A stretch of 64,000 nucleotides of DNA from Heterocephalus glaber (GCF_000247695.1 NW_004624882.1:1156880-1220879), one strand, 5' to 3'. Numbered from the stretch's first letter, positions 1 to 11,289 are shown. Translations and numbers: made by a program. Notes: generated by a model from the sequence alone, not told the origin.

Positions 1-135
1 GGAGGGGGTGAAGGGAGGGCAGGGAAAGGGGGAAAATAAGAACCAAGATGCATCATGTAAAGGTACAAGATCCCAATGAGGAATGTAACTGTATTTTATA
101 CCGAAAATGTACTAATATACTTAATGGGAAAAAAA
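1..135 (+). mobile_element. L1 3' end fragment
   Basis: A G-rich polypurine tract is followed by an AT-rich stretch with an AATGTACTAATA motif and an A-rich tail. The same order ends the longer L1 copy at 29040-29285 on this strand. Only the 3' UTR end is present, and its 5' part lies outside the window. Confidence 0.65.
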
Positions 136-429
136 AAGAAAAGAGAAAAATTCCCCATATACCTTGGAGCTGGAGAGGGTCTTGGGTTAGAGTTGCCTGG
201 CACATAATGCCGGAATGTCCTGAGCTGTCCAGGTTGGAGAGCTGTCAGGGAAGAGAAAGGTAGCTGCTGGCATCAAGTGAGTACCTTTTGGGCATGTTGA
301 GTCTCAACCAATTCGCAGAATTTCCCTCTGTCCCTCCACCCTCCTGGCCATGGCCTTTCCTTAGCCATTAAAGGGAACTGGTTCAGATTTCTGAGTGGCC
401 TCTGGGAACGTGGCTGGGAAGAACATATG

Positions 430-948
430 CAGCATGATCAAAATATATGGTGAATGTCTACATTTTTAAAATGTGTTACAGTAAAAGATGCATTACCATG
501 AATCCCCCTCAAAACACTCGCCCTCACTTTGAACACACTTGTCCTATCATCCTTGCCACTTTCTGAAGCAGTTCTGGAAATGCACTTTTGTGAGTGTCTT
601 TATGAGGTGTGATCAAGAATATAGTCAGTGTTGCTGCACGGTGCCATCCAAGAAAGGCAGGCTGGTAAAAATATTATGATGCATCCTCATCTACTTTATT
701 CACCAGATCTGGCACCTTCTGGCTCTTCTTCAAAGTGAAAATGATCGTGAAAGGTCAGTGTTTTGAATCAATTCAGGACATTGAGGCAGCCATAACAATG
801 CAAATAAAAACACTCATGAAAGAGAACTTTCAGAGCTGCTCCAGAAGGTGGCAAGCATGATGGGATAGGTGTCTGAGGTGAGGGGGAGTATTTTGATGGG
901 GGCTGTAATAAAAATTTTTTAACATTCACCATATATTTTGATCACACC
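430..948. mobile_element. mariner-derived fold-back element, copy 1
   Basis: The two ends are inverted repeats: the AAAATATATGGTGAATGT segment near 438-457 is matched in reverse by ACATTCACCATATATTTT at 922-939. The similarity extends inward for roughly 150 bp on each side. Between the arms, 697-717 on the plus strand encodes YSPDLAP, the mariner transposase signature holding the third catalytic aspartate. Both arms derive from the transposase C-terminal region, one in each orientation. Many stops and frameshifts make it a non-autonomous relic. Confidence 0.75.
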
Positions 949-1537
949 TGGTATTACTTGTGATCTGCTGGAGACAGTAACTCAATTTGACCTTATGAGA
1001 GTTTCCTTCATGATTCTTTTCTGTCTTTGTTTCAATACCACAAAGCATATATCCTATAAAATTATTAAAACAAATTAAAAAGAAATAAAGACTTAATGGT
1101 AAAGAGTAAGGCACAAAGAAGCTAAGTCACATTTGTAGTTCTCCACTCAGTTGAGCATAATTTGAAGATCTTCTCCCCGGGACACAAGAGGAAACCTTGT
1201 CTGTCTAAGCTAGGGCGAGTGATGCTGAGAAGGAGCAGTACAACTAGTGAGTTCATTAAACAATGGCTGCTAGCACATGGTGTCCTCAGATAACAGTGCA
1301 CATAGCCCTGGGGCACTGAAAGTCACTCCTGGTGAAGAAAGGGATCATCCAGATTGGCCGAGAGTCCTTCCAGCTCCTGATCTGTCACAAGCTGATTCTA
1401 TGGTAATTTATGAAGAGAAAAATGTGCCCTTCAGCTCTGATTTTTAAAGGGCCCTGGGGAGAAACACATGTGGAGAATTTACTGGGTAGGTAACCCCATA
1501 TATTAACCATCCAAGCAATAAAAAAAAGAAAGAGAAT
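949..1537. other. no recognisable feature
   Basis: This is unique-looking sequence. Open frames here are short, lack recognisable domains and are probably chance. Confidence 0.4.
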
Positions 1538-1640
1538 GCCGGGGATTTAGCTCAATGGTTTCGCTGCCTGCTGCGAAAGCGCGAGGACTTGAGTTCGATC
1601 CCCGGTACCAAAAAAAAAAAAAAGAAAGAAAGAAAGAGAG
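1538..1640 (+). mobile_element. tRNA-derived SINE (GGTACC-ending type)
   Basis: The copy starts GCCGGGGATTTAGCTCA (box A region), contains GAGTTCGATCC (box B) and ends GGTACC plus an A-rich tail grading into AAAG repeats. An AAAGAAAGAGA-like motif lies on both sides and may be the target-site duplication. Confidence 0.85.
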
Positions 1641-1870
1641 AAACGTGATGGAGGATGGGTGGGGAGGGCTGCTCCTGGCATTTCTCATGCAACATCCCAA
1701 CCTGAAGATTCTAGCAAGACGAAGGGACAGAAGCTGACAAGTTCTAGCCAACCTCTCTTTCATCCCAGTTTTCAACATGTTCATGCTCCCCAGAATTAAA
1801 ACCATGAGCAGACCCTAGCGATGGTATTTCTGGTAACTACACCCATGTAGCAAAATAAATGTAAAACGTA

Positions 1871-1960
1871 TTTTTTTTTTGGTATCAGGGATCGAACTCA
1901 GGTCCTTGTGCTTGAGCAGCAGGCAGCGAAACCACTGAGCTAAATCCCCAGGCCCCCAGT
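1871..1960 (-). mobile_element. tRNA-derived SINE (GGTACC-ending type)
   Basis: This is a minus-strand copy with its T-run (A-tail) at 1871-1880, a box B complement and the CTGAGCTAAATCC head. A 15-bp target-site duplication with one mismatch flanks it at 1861-1875 and 1961-1975. The duplication overlaps the tail. Confidence 0.9.
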
Positions 1961-2147
1961 GTAAAATGTATTTTTAAAAAGGAGCATTCGTTGTAATCAG
2001 CGATGTTAACCTGAGAGTTACTTTTAGGGTGAAGTCATTTAGGCCCCACTTTATCAACAACTCCCTGTTGGTACCTAAAGCATCTCATGGAAAAAGAAAG
2101 ATGCAGATTTCCGGAAGACCAAAGAGTGTGGAAGTAGCTCAGGGTGT

Positions 2148-2227
2148 ATGTAGCTTAGCAGCAGAGCACTTGCCTAGAATGCAGGAAACCATGGGTTCCA
2201 TTCCTAGCACTGGAACAACAACAAAAA
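2148..2227 (+). mobile_element. ID-like tRNA-derived SINE, old copy
   Basis: TAGCTTAGCAGCAGAGCACT is followed by TTGCCTAGAATGCAGG, GGGTTCCATTCC and an ACAACAACAAAAAA tail. This matches the ID layout with AGAGC after the box A region, unlike the GGTACC-ending SINEs. Confidence 0.7.
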
Positions 2228-2995
2228 ATATGTGGAAAGGCTCAAAATTAATTTTGACATATGGACTAGTTAAATCAAATTAATCAACTCAATTTACTGA
2301 TTCATCCATTGGACAGATATTTTATAACACTATCTCCAACCAATTTAGAGGTAAAATAGAGAAAGGAGTAGGAAGGACTTCTAAACACAGGGTCATTCTT
2401 TATATCAGTCACAAAAATGACATTTTGAAACAGGATGTGTATTGTACTACAGTTTTTAGCAGAAAAGATTTTCAGCCAATGGCTTAAAGATAGCAAATTT
2501 CTCCTCTCTTTTCTGCTTGTTTGGTTGTCATGGAGTCTGTGTTCATGGGGAAATTCTGAATGTGTTTGCTGGGAGGTGGAGCTGTCTCTGATTTCTTAGG
2601 CCAGTGTTTTGTGAAATAAAAACAGCTGAGAGGAGGTGGGTTTCTGAATGTGAGTTAAGCAATAGCACGTTTAAAGAATTAGATTCAACCAGAAAGATGT
2701 TTATTGGAGACTCCAAGGCCTACCTAAAGCAGTAGGTAGAATATTTCAATTCTGTTGAAATGGGCCTTAAAATTTGAAAGTCTACCTGCAATTTTATACT
2801 TGTGGAAAGCATGCAAAGAATGACTTCCTGACACACCCTGCCCTGCCAGCCAGTGGAGGGAGGAAACTATGTGAGAAAACCATTGTCCAATGGCCTGGGA
2901 CTTCTCAGACAGCCAAGTTCTTGAGAAAAGGAAGTGCACTTACTGAAGAAGTCTGTTAACCATGCAGTGCTCGCCCCAGGCAGAGCCCTAATAAG
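2228..2995. other. no recognisable feature
   Basis: AT-rich to neutral unique sequence. I see no splice-flanked coding frame or repeat that I can name. Confidence 0.35.
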
Positions 2996-2999
2996 CACA

Positions 3000-3150
3000 G
3001 GGTGGGAAGTTGGCCATCCTGGCTCCTCGCTGGGGAAGTTATTTCATCTTTCTGGCCCTCAGTTTCCTCACTTTGTAAGATGGAAGACAACAATCCCCCT
3101 CTTAAGTGTGGCCAGGAGGATGGTGGGACAGTGAGGGGCCAGCATTAGCC
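3000..3150 (+). repeat. MIR-like SINE fragment
   Basis: The core TTTCTGGCCCTCAGTTTCCTC followed by a degenerate TTTGTAAGATGGAAGACAA matches the conserved MIR core (CTCAGTTTCCTCATCTGTAAAATGGG). The copy is old and diverged. Confidence 0.6.
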
Positions 3151-3440
3151 CTGTGGCTGCTCTTGTAGAAGAGAAGCCTCGTTATTTCCGCTCACCTTCT
3201 GTGCCTCATCCAGGTGTAGTTGCCACCAGTCCCTGAAAGGCTTTGTCCCTTGCATGAGGAACCTAACGCTTTCCTTAGCAGGATCCATTACACTTGAGGC
3301 GCTGCTCAGTGTGTGCCAGGGAATGATTTTGGTCCCTTGCTGTTTTATAATCATTGCTCGGCATGGTGGAAATGTATATGATTATTTGCCATAGTAGATT
3401 GGTCAGTTAAGGAAAAAAATGGTCAATTCAATATATGATA

Positions 3441-3665
3441 TGCTTCCTTCCTTCCTTCCTTCCTTCTTTCCTTCTTTTGCAGTATCAGAGATTGAACCCG
3501 GGACCTTCACACTGAGCTACATCCCCAAGCATTTAAAAGATGTTTTATTTAGAGACAAGGACTCACTAAGTCAGTAATTTGCCCAGTCTAGGGTCAAACT
3601 TGTGATTGTCCTGCCTCAACCTCATGGAGTGTTGGGGTTTCAGGTGTGTGCCACCACTCCTGGCA
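3441..3665 (-). mobile_element. B1-dID dimer with TTCC-rich tail
   Basis: On the plus strand, a TTCC simple repeat (about 3446-3475) replaces the tail. It is followed by the ID-like unit (GATTGAACCCGGGACC, TGAGCTACATCCCC) and then a B1-like unit ending GTGTGTGCCACCACTCCTGGC. Confidence 0.8.
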
Positions 3666-3857
3666 TGATGTTTAGATGTTTAGATGTCTAGATACCATGC
3701 ATATAGTACTTTGTTGGATGCTATAGAATGCATAAAAAAGTGAAAAATGCTGGAAACTAGACTAAAAAAACCCCAATTATACAATAACTGTAGGATGTGA
3801 TTAAGACTCTAAAAACAGAAAGACTGGAAGATTAATGGCAGAGTCTAGTGTTTAGTG

Positions 3858-4025
3858 TTTTTTTGTTTGTGGTGCTAGGATGGAACCCAGAGCCTCTTGC
3901 ATTCTGGGCAAACAGTCTACCACTGAGCTATACCCCCTACCCTTTTTTGTGAGATGGGATCTCACTGCATTGCCCACGCTGCTCTCGAACTAGTGTTTTC
4001 CGAGTAGCTGGGACTTCCTAGCGTT
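3858..4025 (-). mobile_element. B1-dID dimer, degraded
   Basis: The ID-like part (ATGGAACCCAGAGCCTC, CCACTGAGCTATACCCC) is followed by a B1 part with GAGATGGGATCTCACTGC. The distal B1 portion is shortened. Confidence 0.7.
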
Positions 4026-4111
4026 TTAATATAACACAGTACCAATTCGCCTCACTTGTTTTTCTTCTTTTAGCCTATGAAAGATGCTGATGTCATTGGC
4101 GAAGTTCTACT

Positions 4112-4360
4112 AAGAATAATAGCTAAATGCACTCAGTGCTCACCAAGTGCCAGGTGTCATACTAGACGCTCTGTATGCATGACCTCATTAATGCTGTCAG
4201 CAACCCTTTGAGATCAGCTAGCATCATTTCTATTTAGACATCAGAAAACTGAGCCTCGAAAGAGGGAACTCATGACATTTCCTACAGCCAGGAAGCAGGA
4301 ATACAGCCACTGGAACTCAAACCTGGGACCCAACCCAATGTACTTTTCCCTATTTTACTC
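4112..4360 (-). repeat. MIR SINE, nearly complete
   Basis: On the plus strand the order is AGTGCCAGGTGTCATACTAGACGC-like, CTCATTAATGCTGTCAGCAACCC, then CAGAAAACTGAGCCTCGAAAG and a GAACTCAAACCTGGG end. This is the MIR consensus read in reverse, including its tRNA-like head at the far end. Confidence 0.8.
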
Positions 4361-5700
4361 CTCACCAAGACAAAGATGCTTAGAAGATTGGAAGTGGAAA
4401 GTCCAAGCCATGGGGTCCAGCCATTTTCTCGAAGGTTATGGGAGGAAGTGCTGTTTCTAGGCTGCATCAGCTGGCGAAAGGTGATGAAAGGTGGGAGAGA
4501 GGCATTCCAAGAAGGCCTGGCCATGATTTTCCCCTTGGACAAGATTTCCACAGCACCTGGGTTATGTTGAAGACCAGTCAGTAGGAATGATCTGACAATG
4601 GTGCTCTTCAGCTGCACTGTGAGTTTGCATCAGAGAGCAGGCCACAAAGGTTTAATCCAGGCTGTGCAAGGCCAGGATAATATGCAACCAATTGAGCCAA
4701 TAAAGCAACTTTCCCCTCAACCAACGGATTTCCTAAGCCAGCCTTCAGCATCAACTGAACTTCATGCACAAGAAACGCAGCCACAAGAAGCCACCATGCT
4801 AGTGGCCATCATGTGTGCCTGTCTGGGCCCTGCACCCCATCCTCAAGGGACAGATCATGCCTTCTGTACACTGCCTAAGCGAGATGCTCAAAGTTTTGTA
4901 TTTGGAAGGGTCCTGCACTCCCTACGGAAGGAACCCGGGCCACATACTAAAGACTACAGAGAAGGCAATATCGAGTAACTTACTGGTTCCAGAGCCTGCC
5001 CCAGACTCTGTAACCCACCAATTCTGAGATTAAAGGGAACAAAGCAGGTCTGTTCTCTTTTTGCCTTTTTTAACTTCCTTGTCCACTGTGTCCCACCATG
5101 AGAAATGAGCCTGTGGTTTCACTTCCAGTGTACTTGATGGGCAGAATGCTAAGAGCACAGCAGTGAGATAGAACCCAAGTCTGGGGCAGAGTCCAGCCAG
5201 GACTCACAACAATGAGGGCCACTCTTGAGATTGGGGTGCCACCCATAGTGCCTTCTGTTTGTTTGGAGGGGGATGATAACAGCCTCTTACAGCCACCTAA
5301 TTATTGAATCGATGCAAATGATAAGAAATATTTACATTTAAGATTGATTCTTAACATGTCATGCTTGAGATTTGAATTTGAGCGATGCCATTGAGAATAC
5401 AAAGTTTACATCTGGTCCCGGCCCTGGAGTATGTAGGATCTAAGGGAGAGAGATCAAATCCAACCCCAGAGGTTAAGCAATGGGGAGGGTAAAGAATACA
5501 GGGACACAGACTTTCAAGCTAAAGGAATGGTAGGGTCCACTGTTTGGTACGGCACAGTGTAAGGAACTGAAAACCTGGACTACTCCATATGCTTCCAGTG
5601 GAAAGTTGAGTAATTTGTCAAACTGCAATGTTTCCGGTCCAGATTTTAAAAATTTGTAACATAAGCACAATACATAAAATGTGTCAAAATAATTATTTTT
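4361..5700. other. no gene recognised; chance ORF present
   Basis: The stretch contains a 126-codon plus-strand frame at 4598-4978. It has no recognisable domain, no family similarity I know and no promoter or splice context. The sequence ending near 5060 (GATTAAAGGGAACAAAGCAGG) could be an old LTR end, but I cannot support that. Confidence 0.3.
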
Positions 5701-5701
5701 C

Positions 5702-5843
5702 TTTTGAGACAGGGTCTTTGGTATGTGTTCTAGGCTGGCCTTGAACACACACATTCCAGCCCAGGCTGGCCTGGAATGCTCAGTGATCTTCCTGCCTCAG
5801 CCTCCCAAGTGCTAGGATTACAGGTGTGCACCACCACTCCCAG
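5702..5843 (-). mobile_element. B1-like SINE
   Basis: TTTGAGACAGGGTCTTTGG through CTGCCTCAGCCTCCCAAGTG to GGTGTGCACCACCACTCC is a B1/7SL-derived unit in reverse orientation. No ID unit is joined to it. Confidence 0.85.
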
Positions 5844-6135
5844 GTTTAAAAACATTTTTTAAAACCAAAAAGCCCACAAATATGCAGGTCCAGAGAGGGA
5901 GATGAGGAGGTCCTGAAGAACGGTGTGATGTACACAGATGCTTCCCAAAGGGTGAGTATGGGGAACAGGGACAGAAGAAGCCCCGTGGGGACCTTGGAGC
6001 TCCATGAGAGGCAGGGCCAGTGGTACCATGCACACGGGGGGACTGTCTTTCCCAGACTTCCAAGTTTGCCTTTCCTCTAATCATTCACCTCCTTCCGTTT
6101 CTTTCATTCCTTGTGTATTGTGTTTATCAAAATAG

Positions 6136-6246
6136 CTGAGCCGAGGCTGAGGCTGGAGGATCTCCTTGAGGCCAGCCCGGGCTACATAGTGAGCTCAAGG
6201 CCATCCTGAACCACATGTGAGGACCTGTCTCAAAGAAACAAAAAAT
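6136..6246 (+). mobile_element. B1-like SINE, 5'-truncated
   Basis: It starts at GAGGCTGAGGCTGGAGGAT and runs through GCCAGCCCGGGCTACATAG, a second AAGGCCATCCTGAACC-like repeat and GACCTGTCTCAAAG. The 5' promoter part is missing. Confidence 0.8.
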
Positions 6247-6249
6247 TCT

Positions 6250-6412
6250 CACAACAATATGGCATAAGCATTACTACTCTCCCCATTAAAGATGAGCCAA
6301 CTGAAACAGAGAAATGGCCATTAACTCAGTAAAGGCCACACAGTCCCTAAATGGCCCAATGTGAATTTGAACTCACACAGTGTGATGAGAGAGGCCAACC
6401 TCTGTCCCTTAA
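6250..6412 (-). repeat. MIR-like fragment
   Basis: CCCCATTAAAGATGAGCCAACTGAAACAGAG with AAAGGCCACACAGTCC and TTGAACTCACACAGTG follows the MIR order in reverse. Confidence 0.65.
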
Positions 6413-6621
6413 CCTGAAAGCCCCCCTTGCTGAAAAAAAGTATAGGAACAGTGAGCGCTCTTCAATTTTCCACTGTTTTTCACATATGTCAGCCTCACTA
6501 CAGTGTGCCCCACACTCAGAAGGATACAGACAGGTTATCAGGCCCCTCGTCAAGTTCAAAATGTCCCTTCCCAAGACTTTGGCTGACTTCCAGGCAAGTC
6601 TGCTGCACCAACAGCTTTCAT

Positions 6622-6806
6622 GCTAGGCATAGTGGTGCGCTCCTGTGATCCCAGCCCTCTGGGAGGCTGAGGCAGGAGGACACGAGTTCAAGCCCAGCCT
6701 GGGCAATTTAGAAAGACTGTCTCAGAATAAAAAATAAAAAAGGGCTGGGGATGGAGCTCAGTGCAAAGGACCTGGGTTCAATCCCAAGTACTGCAAAAAC
6801 AAACAA
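6622..6806 (+). mobile_element. B1-dID dimer
   Basis: A B1 unit (GCTAGGCATAGTGGTGCGCT to AAAGACTGTCTCAG) is followed by an A-rich linker. An ID-like unit (GGGCTGGGGATGGAGCTCAG, GGGTTCAATCCCAAGTACTG) and an A-rich tail complete the canonical dimer layout. Confidence 0.9.
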
Positions 6807-7684
6807 GCCACAATGTTATATGATAAGAAAGATATGAACCTGATTCCCTTTTGAAGGATTATCCTGGCATTGTAGCCCCTGGGTGTGCAGTGACAACTAA
6901 TAAGTTCTGTGGGGAGGTTTCTGGCAAGTGCTTAGCCTTTTAAGCTGTTTTGATCTCCAGACAAGCAAAGAGCATTCTCAGGAATGAAGGAGGTGCTGCA
7001 TATTCAATATGATAGCTAAAAAGATATTCCTGCAATTAAAAAATCTTAATCATATCTGTAAGAATAAGAGTCCTACTCTTCTCCCTGCATCTACTGCAGT
7101 GAGCAGCTAAGGTCTCCAGCTTGTGAAATATGGAGAACCAAGAGTGCTGCTTCCTCATTGCGGCACGTGGTCCTGCAGCCCCTGGCCCTTATGACATGGC
7201 CTTGGGCTTCACAACAGGAAGTACAATCCCTGGCCAGTAAATAAAGTCTTTCCTTCCCTTTTGGTGGGCCTCAGCACTTCCTCACCTTCACTTCCAAATC
7301 CTTTTACAGACATTTGCTTGGGAATTGGAATTTTTCTCTCCTTCTCTGGGCTTCTTTAGGGAGTTGAACAGTGGCATTTACTGTACCTCCCATTTTATGT
7401 TAAAAGTAAGGGAAAGGGAAAACTGTTTTCTCTCGCTTGTTCTCAGGAAAATCTTGAAATCACAGGAGGAAAAGACCAATTGATCATACCTGCCTTTGTT
7501 ATTTAAATATTTTAAGTTCAAATCTATCAACATAACTTTGCCCTTGAGTTGGAATTTCCCTTCTAATCTGCCCATGGCACACCCTGTTCAAAATTTGAAC
7601 TATGGGCCCGAATCAGGCAATAATATTCTGTAATATAAATCTTTGCAAACATAATAGGAAATATTAAAAGGGCTCTGTAAATAT
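6807..7684. other. no recognisable feature
   Basis: Unique-looking sequence with only short open frames and no RNA gene signature. Confidence 0.35.
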
Positions 7685-8183
7685 GAGGTGTGACTGAAAT
7701 ATATGGTGAATGTTTGAATTAAAACACAATGCCATTAATTCCTCTCAAAATCCTCCCCCTCACTTCAAACATGCTTATCCCATTGTTCTTTCCACTTTCC
7801 GAAGCAATTCTGGAAGTCTACTTTCGTGAGTGTCTAGTTGCATTGCTGTGGCTGCCTCAGTGTCTTGAATTAATCCAAAATGTTGACCTTCATGGTCAGT
7901 TTGGCTTTGGGGAAGAGCCAGAAGTTGCATAGTGCCAGATGTGATAAATAAAATGGATGTTTTTATGAGTCTGCCCTTCCATTGGATGGGACTCTGCAGC
8001 CACATTGACAGTATTGCCCATCACAAAAGAGGACTTCCAGAAGTGGTTTGGCAAGTGGCAACAATGATGAGACAAGTGTGGTCAAAGTGAGGGGGAGTGT
8101 TTTGAGGGGATTAATGGCAATGTGTCTTTTACCGCATTAAGTTTTAAAATTTAAATATTCACGGTACATTTTGTTCACCCCTT
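7685..8183. mobile_element. mariner-derived fold-back element, copy 2
   Basis: The ends are inverted repeats: GAGGTGTGACTGAAATATAT at 7685 is answered in reverse by the end at about 8157-8182. Read on the minus strand, the left arm (about 7700-7930) encodes transposase C-terminal sequence including EAATAMQLDTHESRLPELL. On the plus strand, the right arm (about 8010-8110) encodes a related stretch, EDFQKWFGKWQQ then SEGECFEG. It has the same architecture as the 430-948 element and is also dead. Confidence 0.75.
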
Positions 8184-8371
8184 GTACCTGTTCTACATAG
8201 GCAGCTACATTGCACACCAGAAAAATGGAAGGACACTTCTCATTCAGCTGTGATTAAGCATGCAAGAGAAGAGGAACGAGAAGGGGCTCCTGGAAGCCAC
8301 AGCTAACAGACATTTCATCCCTCTGTCCCGGAATGTGCCATTATTCCTGAGCTGCTGTTGTCAGGTTTGTG

Positions 8372-8790
8372 AATTTTCTGTGGCTGCTGTAACATTACCA
8401 GGAGCTTACTGGCTTTGAACCACACACATTCTTCATCTCACAGCTCTTAGGTCGGGACGGTGGCATGTCCCGAACTGGGCTAAGCACAGGTATCAGCAGA
8501 GCTGCCTGCCTGTCTGCAGACTCCTGATGAGAATCCATTTCCTTCTCCTTTAGCTCCCGGACTTTTCTGACTCTCCTTCTTCATCTTCATAGCCACAAAG
8601 GCCAGGTCAAGTCCTTCTCAAGCCACCCTCTCTCTGGTCCACCCTTCCAAAATCCCACTTCCTTTCCCACCTTTAAGGGCCCTTGCAACTACACTGGGCC
8701 CATCCCAATATTCTAGGATAATTGCCCTGTTTAAAGTGTATCTGATTAACACCCTTAATTCTCATAGCAAAGTTCACAGTGTCTAAGGTT
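8372..8790. repeat. ancient interspersed repeat, family uncertain
   Basis: TGTGGCTGCTGTAACATTACC followed by a CTCACAGCTC motif, then CTTCCTTTCCCACC and a final CTGATTAACACCCTTAATTC, resembles a very old mammalian repeat. I cannot name the family by eye. Confidence 0.35.
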
Positions 8791-8955
8791 TAGGATGTAG
8801 ACCTCTGCCTAAAGTGGACCCATTATTCTCTCCAGCACAGCAAATAGCCATGTATATTTCAGTAGCTTGTTTTATTCTCTTCTTTGTCACAATTAGACCC
8901 TCATATTTACTAGGAATTCGAATGCAGGAAAGTATCCTTTAATAATACATGAAGT

Positions 8956-9041
8956 GGAGCCGAGTTTTAGCTGAGTGGCACCACACCTGCCTTGCAAGCG
9001 CAAGGTCCTGAGTTCAATCCCTGGTGCCAAAAAAACAAAAA
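8956..9041 (+). mobile_element. tRNA-derived SINE (GGTACC-ending type)
   Basis: GGAGCCGAGTTTTAGCTGAG leads to GAGTTCAATCCCTGGTGCC and an A-tail. A 9-bp duplication ACATGAAGT flanks it at 947-955 past 8000 (8947-8955) and at 9042-9050. Confidence 0.88.
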
Positions 9042-9165
9042 ACATGAAGTAATATGAACAATGGATACCCTTCATGGATTCTTCCAATGTAGGGCATAGT
9101 CATTTGTTTTTCGAAATCTTACTAAAACCTTGCAAAATAGACAGGGCAGAAGATCCTATTCTCAC

Positions 9166-9320
9166 TCGGCCTGGTGACATTCATCTATAATTTTAGCATT
9201 CTGGAGGCTGAGGCAGGAGAATCTCCCTGAGTTCAAGACCAGACTGGGTTACATAGTGAGTTCAAGGCCAGCCTAAATGACATCGCAAGACCCTGTCTCA
9301 AAAAACAAACAAATGAAAAA
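9166..9320 (+). mobile_element. B1-like SINE
   Basis: CGGCCTGGTGACATTCATC leads through GAGGCTGAGGCAGGAGAATC and the duplicated CAAGACCAGACTGGGTTACA / AAGGCCAGCC segments to CTGTCTCAAAAAAC. A 15-bp target-site duplication with two mismatches lies at 9151-9165 and 9321-9335. Confidence 0.9.
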
Positions 9321-9324
9321 AGAT

Positions 9325-9412
9325 CTTATTCTCGCCTACAGATGAAGGAAATCTGAGGCTTAGCAAGCTGAAGGGTCACTCAGTTTTCGAAGTCACAACA
9401 GCTTCCTCTTCA
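9325..9412 (-). repeat. MIR-like fragment
   Basis: ACAGATGAAGGAAATCTGAGGC with GGTCACTCAGTTTTCGAAGTC resembles the reverse MIR core. It is short and diverged, and the preceding B1 appears to have landed inside or beside it. Confidence 0.45.
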
Positions 9413-10140
9413 TGCTTTTTCCTGCCTTCCTTACCTCCAGCCCTCACCCCTGGAAGCTGTCCCCAGACCTCTCATCCTCTCCTCCCTTGAAGATGTGAAA
9501 CCAATTTACCTACTGTGATCAGTGGGCCTTCTTCCTAATGAGCCTCATGTGAAAAGCCCTCAACCCCAAAACACACAAACTCAATTTTCCCAGTGTCAGG
9601 CACTTCCCTTTGGCGTTTTTGGAGACTGAGACATTTCCAAATTCTAAGCCTCCATCGTCAGCTCAGCTCCGCAGTATTTTCCCTTTTCTAGCAAAATCCA
9701 GTGGGTGGGACTCTATGTATCACCTTCCCAGACTTCCCTCTGTAGCCCACCTTGCTACTGGGAATGACTTGTGATTTTCCTGGGCTCCTAAATGTGTCCC
9801 CAGTGAGGCCCCAGGCAGAAAGAACTGTGCCTGTCCTCCACAGTCCTTCGGCAGCTTTTGCAGGTCCCTGTGATGGTGCACATACCCTGGAGGTACTTAT
9901 TGGATTCTCCAACTTGACTTACTCACTTTTGTCCATTAGAGGTGGTCAGGGAAGCTGGACGGACCAGCCAGATTAGCCCAAGTTGACTTGGTTAGAAAAG
10001 AGAGTGCTACTCAGTGCAACATGGTATCCGGGGCTGGCTCCTGACAAAGAAAAAAAAGTGCATTCATGAGGAATCTGGTGAAACCCAAATAGGGTCTGGA
10101 GTTGAGTTTGCAGTAGTGGATCCATGCTGGTTTCCTCGGT
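9413..10140. other. no recognisable feature
   Basis: Unique-looking sequence. Two overlapping 74-codon frames on opposite strands look like chance. Confidence 0.35.
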
Positions 10141-10144
10141 TTGA

Positions 10145-10268
10145 CAACTGCACAGTGGAAATGAAACATGCTATCACTGGCAGAAACTGGGTGAGGTGGG
10201 TATTGGAATTCTCTACTATCTTTGCAACTTTTCTGCAAATTTAAAATTATCTCAAAACAAAACATGTA
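10145..10268 (+). repeat. ancient L1M-type 3' end
   Basis: The segment TTTGCAACTTTTCTGCAAAT followed by TTAAAATTATCTCAAAAC is the typical 3' terminus of old mammalian L1s. A related end lies at about 32180-32222. Confidence 0.6.
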
Positions 10269-10269
10269 T

Positions 10270-11289
10270 TCAAGCAAACAAAGCATGCTGGTTTGCTTTA
10301 AAGACATTGCAACATTGTAAAATGTGTAGTACAATAAGAAAAATGGATTGAACATTCCGCTGCTCTTCTCTGATCCTCCTCCCTCCCAGGTTGGTCCAAT
10401 CTAGAGTGCTATAGAGTGGCGCTTTCAGCTGGCACCCACTTATGTGCAGCACATCTGGGAGTATGGGCCATTAAAAGGACAAATGTTTCAGCTATTCTAA
10501 GTGACAGCCTGAGGAGCCATTGGAATTAGAGGCCAAGGGCATTTTTTCTTTGTTTTCCCTGGGTCTCCCTCAGGAAGCAGTGGTGTTTTCCAAGCCAAGA
10601 CCACAGCCTCACGGAAACCATAGACCAGTGCTAGCTGGGTTTCCTGGTGCCACCCAAAGGCTCTCGGCCTTGCCGAGGACACACAAGTGGCCTGGCAGCA
10701 TTTGACTCAAGGAGCCTTATCCTGAGACTACAGTCAACACTGAGATTTGGAGGAGAAGGGAGTGTTTGCCTGCCCCCTTCCCTTTCCCAAGGCCAGGAGG
10801 CTATTATCAGGCTGCAGTTGACATTGGCTGAGGGAGCAAATCCTTGTTTACCCCGGATGGCATATTTGAGTGATGGAAAATCTTCCTAGTGACTGATTAC
10901 AGAGTTGCAACTCTGTTTGCCACCTCTCTGCTTCAACTTTGAACAGAGGAGACCAGCAGAAATTTCTAGAGTAAAGAACTTTCTGTGCCATTGCTTGGTG
11001 GTCCAGAACATTCTATTTTGTTTCCTAAAAGCATTCAGGGCAATCCCATCTCTTCCAACTTTGAAGGGCCATTTTGTCCAGTGTTGAAAAGTCTGGACTA
11101 TAGAAAGAGGAAAGAAGCCTAAAAGATATGGGCAAATTCCCAGCGAGCCAAAGTCAGATTTCTATCACCCACTCACAACATCACCATTGAATCCCCTACT
11201 GTTTTACTCACCACACCAAAGTGTACAGTCTCCAACTGTAATCAAGCTCCCTGTAGCTGTGAACCCTGGGCCCGACAAGACTGTCCTTT
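10270..11289. other. no recognisable feature
   Basis: No gene, RNA or repeat I can name. Frames of 60-80 codons show no domain. Confidence 0.35.

Noticed and set aside
4598..4978. 126-codon frame
   Set aside because: No motif, no splice or promoter context, and an overlapping 70-codon frame of equal merit.
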